A stretch of DNA of 64,000 bases from Pelobates cultripes (lineage: Eukaryota; Chordata; Amphibia; Anura; Pelobatidae), in contig OW240920.1 in assembly GCA_933207985.1 (NCBI GenBank), forward strand, positions 131,014,167-131,078,166, read 5' to 3'. How positions within the stretch are numbered: position 1 is the stretch's first letter; each line of letters starts with the position of its first letter. A program made the translations under genes and the position numbers. Below the pieces are notes generated by a model. The model saw only the letters and a list, made by a program, of their open reading frames with translations. It was not told the DNA's origin and searched no databases. Positions 60,824 through 64,000 of the stretch are shown here, piece by piece.

Positions 60824-61781
60824 TTAAAGGACCACTATAGTGCCAGGAAAACATACTCGTTTTCCTGGCACTATAGTGCCCTGAGGGTGCCCCCACCCTC
60901 AGGGACCCCCTCCCGCCCGGCTCTGGAAAGGGTTAAAAACTACCTTTTTCCAGCACTGGGCGGAGAGCTCTCCTCCTTCTCTCCTCCTCCGTTCCTCCTC
61001 CTGGGCTGAATGCGCACGCGCGGCAAGAGCTGCGCCGCATTCAGTCCGTCGCATAGGAAAGCATGATCTGCGCTCCTCACTGTGAAAATCACAGTGAGAA
61101 GCACAAGCGCTTCAGTGGCTGTCAATGAGACAGCCACTAGGATAGGAAGGCTTAACCCATTTATAAACATAGCAGTTTCTCTGAAACTGCTATGTTTATA
61201 AAAAAATGGGTTAACCCTAGCTGGACCTGGCACCCAGACCACTTCATTAAAGGACCAATCTAGGCACCCAGACCACTTCAGCTTAATGAACTGGTCTGGG
61301 TGCCAGGTCCTTCTAGGGTTAACCCATTTTTTCATTATAGCAGTTTCAGAGAAACTGCTATAATTATGAATGGGTTAAGCCTTCCCCCTAATCCTCTAGT
61401 GGCTGTCTCATTGACAGCCACTAGAGGCGCTTGCGTGCTTCTCACTGTGATTTTCACAGTGAGAGCACGCAAGCGTCCATAGGAAAGCATTGTAAATGCT
61501 TTCCTATGAGAACGGCTGAATGCGCGCGCAGCTCTTGCCGCGCGTGCGCATTCAGCCAGCGGGGCGTAACGGAGGCGGAGAGGAGGAGGAGAGCTCTCCG
61601 CCCAGCGCTGGAAAAAGGTAAGTTATTACCCCTTTCCTCTCCCCAGAGCCGGGCGGCAGGGAGACCCTGAGGGTGGGGGCACCCTCAGGGCACTATAGTG
61701 CCAGGAAAACGAATATGTTTTCCTGGCACTATAGTGGTCCTTTAAGCTGAAGTGGTCTGGGTGCCTAGAGTGGTCCTTTAA
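60824..61781. mobile_element. TTAA MITE family A, outer copy split by an inner copy
   Basis: TTAA at 60824-60827 and 61778-61781. Its left part is the CCAGGAAAA hairpin end and its right part, after the inner copy, is GCTGAAGTGGTCTGGGTGCC, which completes the terminal hairpin begun at about 61230. So the inner copy landed in the TTAA of the outer copy's hairpin loop. Confidence 0.85.
61246..61745. mobile_element. TTAA MITE family A, inner copy in opposite orientation
   Basis: Bounded by TTAA at 61246-61249 and 61742-61745. It has the full family structure: hairpin GGCACCCAGACCACTTCA, the TTCTCACTGTGA palindrome, the GGAAAGCATTGTAAATGCTTTCC palindrome region, and the CCAGGAAAA hairpin. Being inverted relative to the outer copy, it makes the locus a long imperfect palindrome of about 840 bp. 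Confidence 0.85.
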
Positions 61782-62624
61782 AGAATGCACTGGGCACTCA
61801 AGATGTTATGGTTTAATTGCTCTTAATGTCGGTATGTGCCGTACACACACATACTAAAGGCAATCATAGGTAGAAGTCCTTTTAAAGTGTCTGCGTAGCA
61901 CACCTTTTATTCTGTCATATCATATATATGTAATATAAACTGGTCTGGCTACCCTGTCAGCACGTAGATTACTAAAGATCAGATGATCAATAAACTGTAA
62001 ATGCCGATTGGGATTGATTATACAAAGTAGCACAAATTTAATAAATGTAAAATCTCTTAATTATATGCTAATTTTATTGCAATGTATATCAGAGCATATA
62101 AATGAGATTTTAAAGTGATGTGGACAGGGTGTTTTTTATAGTTTTTTTTTTCATCTCCATGTTTATTCTCATGGGCGAGTTGACCGCTCGGGTTCAGATG
62201 AGATGGGCTAGCGACTTGCCTTGGAGAGAGGGACAATGACTGCATTGGACTTCTGCCAAGCTGATCTGTTTGGGGTTGGATGAATGTCATGGGTATATGA
62301 GGCACACAAAATGACATCACCATGTATAAGCTTGACTTAGCTGTGTTTGATAGTAATTTATATAATGCACATATACAAGTGCCTTCTATATATCTTACAT
62401 GCAGCTAGGCTCTCAGAGTATTTTATTCATCGCTCTAAAAGTATCCATTTCTATAATTGATTTCTGGCCTTCTAATTTTGCATTTTTTATTCATTTCTTT
62501 TTGTCAGCCTGTCGGTATGTGATGAATACATATGTGTTAATTTGGGTAGCCTTACAATTCTATAAGTGTCTTTTCCTACAGAACTCGTTGAGGCTGTTCT
62601 GGAGGCTAAAGTTGGAGTTTATAA
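61782..62624. other. Putative intron DNA, no feature
   Basis: A+T-rich, with no recognised element or exon. Confidence 0.4.
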
Positions 62625-62981
62625 ATCAAAGGGACACTGTTGGCACTATAGCAATTTAAAATAATAGAATTGGTTATAGTGCCTGGAGTCCCCTGGCATG
62701 GACTGTACTTTCATTCAATTTTAAACCATTTTCGAGCGGTTTAACACTGAATTAGGGTACCTGGCTTCCAATTGCCCAGCCCTTACTGGAGGTGTGGCTA
62801 AAACAGAGATTACACACTTCCTGGTTATAAGCTGAGAGCAGTCAGTCCAAGCAGCAAAGAGGGGGTGGATTGCTGGAGACTCTTGTTTAGCATTAAAACA
62901 TTAAAAGACTCAAGGGGACTCCATGCACAATAACCATTTCAATAAGATGAAGCAGGTATGGTGCCTACAGTGTTGCTTTAA
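62625..62981. mobile_element. Probable TTAA MITE (family B-like)
   Basis: The left end has AAAGGGACACTGTTGGCACT, the right end TATGGTGCCTACAGTGTTGC followed by TTTAA (TTAA at 62978). The termini are partly complementary. The left TTAA has mutated to TCAA. Confidence 0.55.
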
Positions 62982-64000
62982 TAGACACATGTATGTTGAG
63001 AAAACTGAATTCTTCTTTGCAAGGATTTAGCATGATGCTGGTTACATTCTAGAATGGAATCTGGACCTGTTTGTAAAACCAGCTTGAGATGATGTAATAT
63101 GGTACATTATCCTGCAGGTAGTATGCGTTTTAAAATGTTAGACTTTAGCTATAATGGGAATCATGAGGTTAGCAACAATTTTATACACAGTTTGGCTCAT
63201 TTGTTATTGCACAGTCTAACACGTGTCATATATGTCACATCAGCGCCATCAAAGCTTGTAGACAGGATGAATTTGTGTCTTTTATTCCTAATTCCTGACC
63301 ATACCACTTGCCTGCTGCATGAGAAATTCGGAAATAAGTTACTCAAGGCAACATTTTACCTGTATTTAAGCAGTTGTGGTGGGTGATCACATGTCCTCTG
63401 ACGGCCCTTTTTCCTGTCCCTATAATTTTTTTTTTTAATTTTTTTTAATGAGCGGAACCCCATGTATTCTTGTGCTACTTATGTATCCCATCCTCTTCAA
63501 GATAACTGTTTTGCTGTTTTGTGTGTTGCCCGTTATAAGATGGCTTGAATAAGTCTGGCGATTTCTTTATGATCTATCTTATTAACAAAGTGATTTGTTA
63601 AAAGAAACGATGCACAGGGGGTGTTTTAAATTTTTTATCACGCTATTCTCTGTGGTGTGTTAAAATCCTAGCTATTCTGGGACGCTTGAACCACCAGATT
63701 TGTCACTAACTTACCTGCCATAGACCGCTTCCCCATTCTGATATTTGGTTGAACAACAAAACCTCTTGACTGTGTCTGCAGGCTTTATATATTGACTTGC
63801 AGCCACACGATTCACTGTATGTCTGTTTGCATTAACTAGCAGGTAATAAAGTGGCCACTGAGTGTGTTTCATTACTAAACTGGATATTGTGTGCATGAAT
63901 ACGATAAACCAGCAATAGAGACATATTTGCAGCATTGAGGTGACAGCCTATGTATTTATTTGCATATATTAAAAGAGATTTATATAAATACGGAATATTA
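62982..64000. other. Window end, no gene recognised
   Basis: A+T-rich DNA with T runs near 63428-63450. The open frames (up to 95 codons, 63099-63386 plus) do not resemble known proteins. Confidence 0.4.

Overview
The window is vertebrate nuclear DNA, most likely from a frog. It has one clear protein-coding gene with short GT-AG introns, very long intergenic DNA packed with TTAA-flanked MITEs, Tc1/mariner, hAT, L1/Tx1-like and gypsy-like remnants, and no bacterial or viral gene organisation. Frog is an inference from the repeat families; the species cannot be told from this sequence.

Left end (1 to about 4,100): the last ten coding exons of MED12, plus strand, encoding 536 residues of the Mediator kinase-module subunit MED12. 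They cover the late PQL region and the glutamine-rich OPA tail and end in an Arg-Tyr C-terminus, followed by the 3' UTR. All nine introns keep frame and have GT-AG borders.

Middle (about 4,100 to 56,700): no host gene was recognised. The DNA is layered transposable elements: nested solo LTRs at 10,657-12,058; a clean solo LTR with a 5-bp target duplication at 40,975-41,604; a long LTR-like unit carrying a 37-bp tandem array at 36,168-38,080; a Tc1-like element with a TTAA MITE inside its terminal repeat at 27,345-29,472; a 48-bp array at 26,232-27,118; and an unidentified block at 31,117 to about 35,400 that begins with a 68-bp near-perfect inverted repeat. From 44,827 to 52,172 a segment of about 3.36 kb occurs twice, about 99.7% identical, on either side of a 100-N gap; this may be two haplotypes placed in tandem. 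The second copy runs into an 88-bp satellite of about 51 units (52,231-56,711).

Right end (56,750-64,000): a CpG-rich segment of about 350 bp starts right after the satellite. It has a GC box, a (CTG)5 run and a good splice donor at 57,091, and looks like the promoter and first exon of the next gene. In mammals the gene downstream of MED12 on the same strand is NLGN3, so an nlgn3 promoter is a reasonable but unproven guess. The rest would then be first-intron DNA, with a 38-41-bp repeat array and a MITE that has inserted into another copy of itself (60,824-61,781).

I found no convincing new multi-gene system. The items most worth a second look are the duplicated segment around the gap, the satellite next to the CpG island, the self-nested MITE, the LTR that grew an internal minisatellite, and the unidentified 4-kb block.
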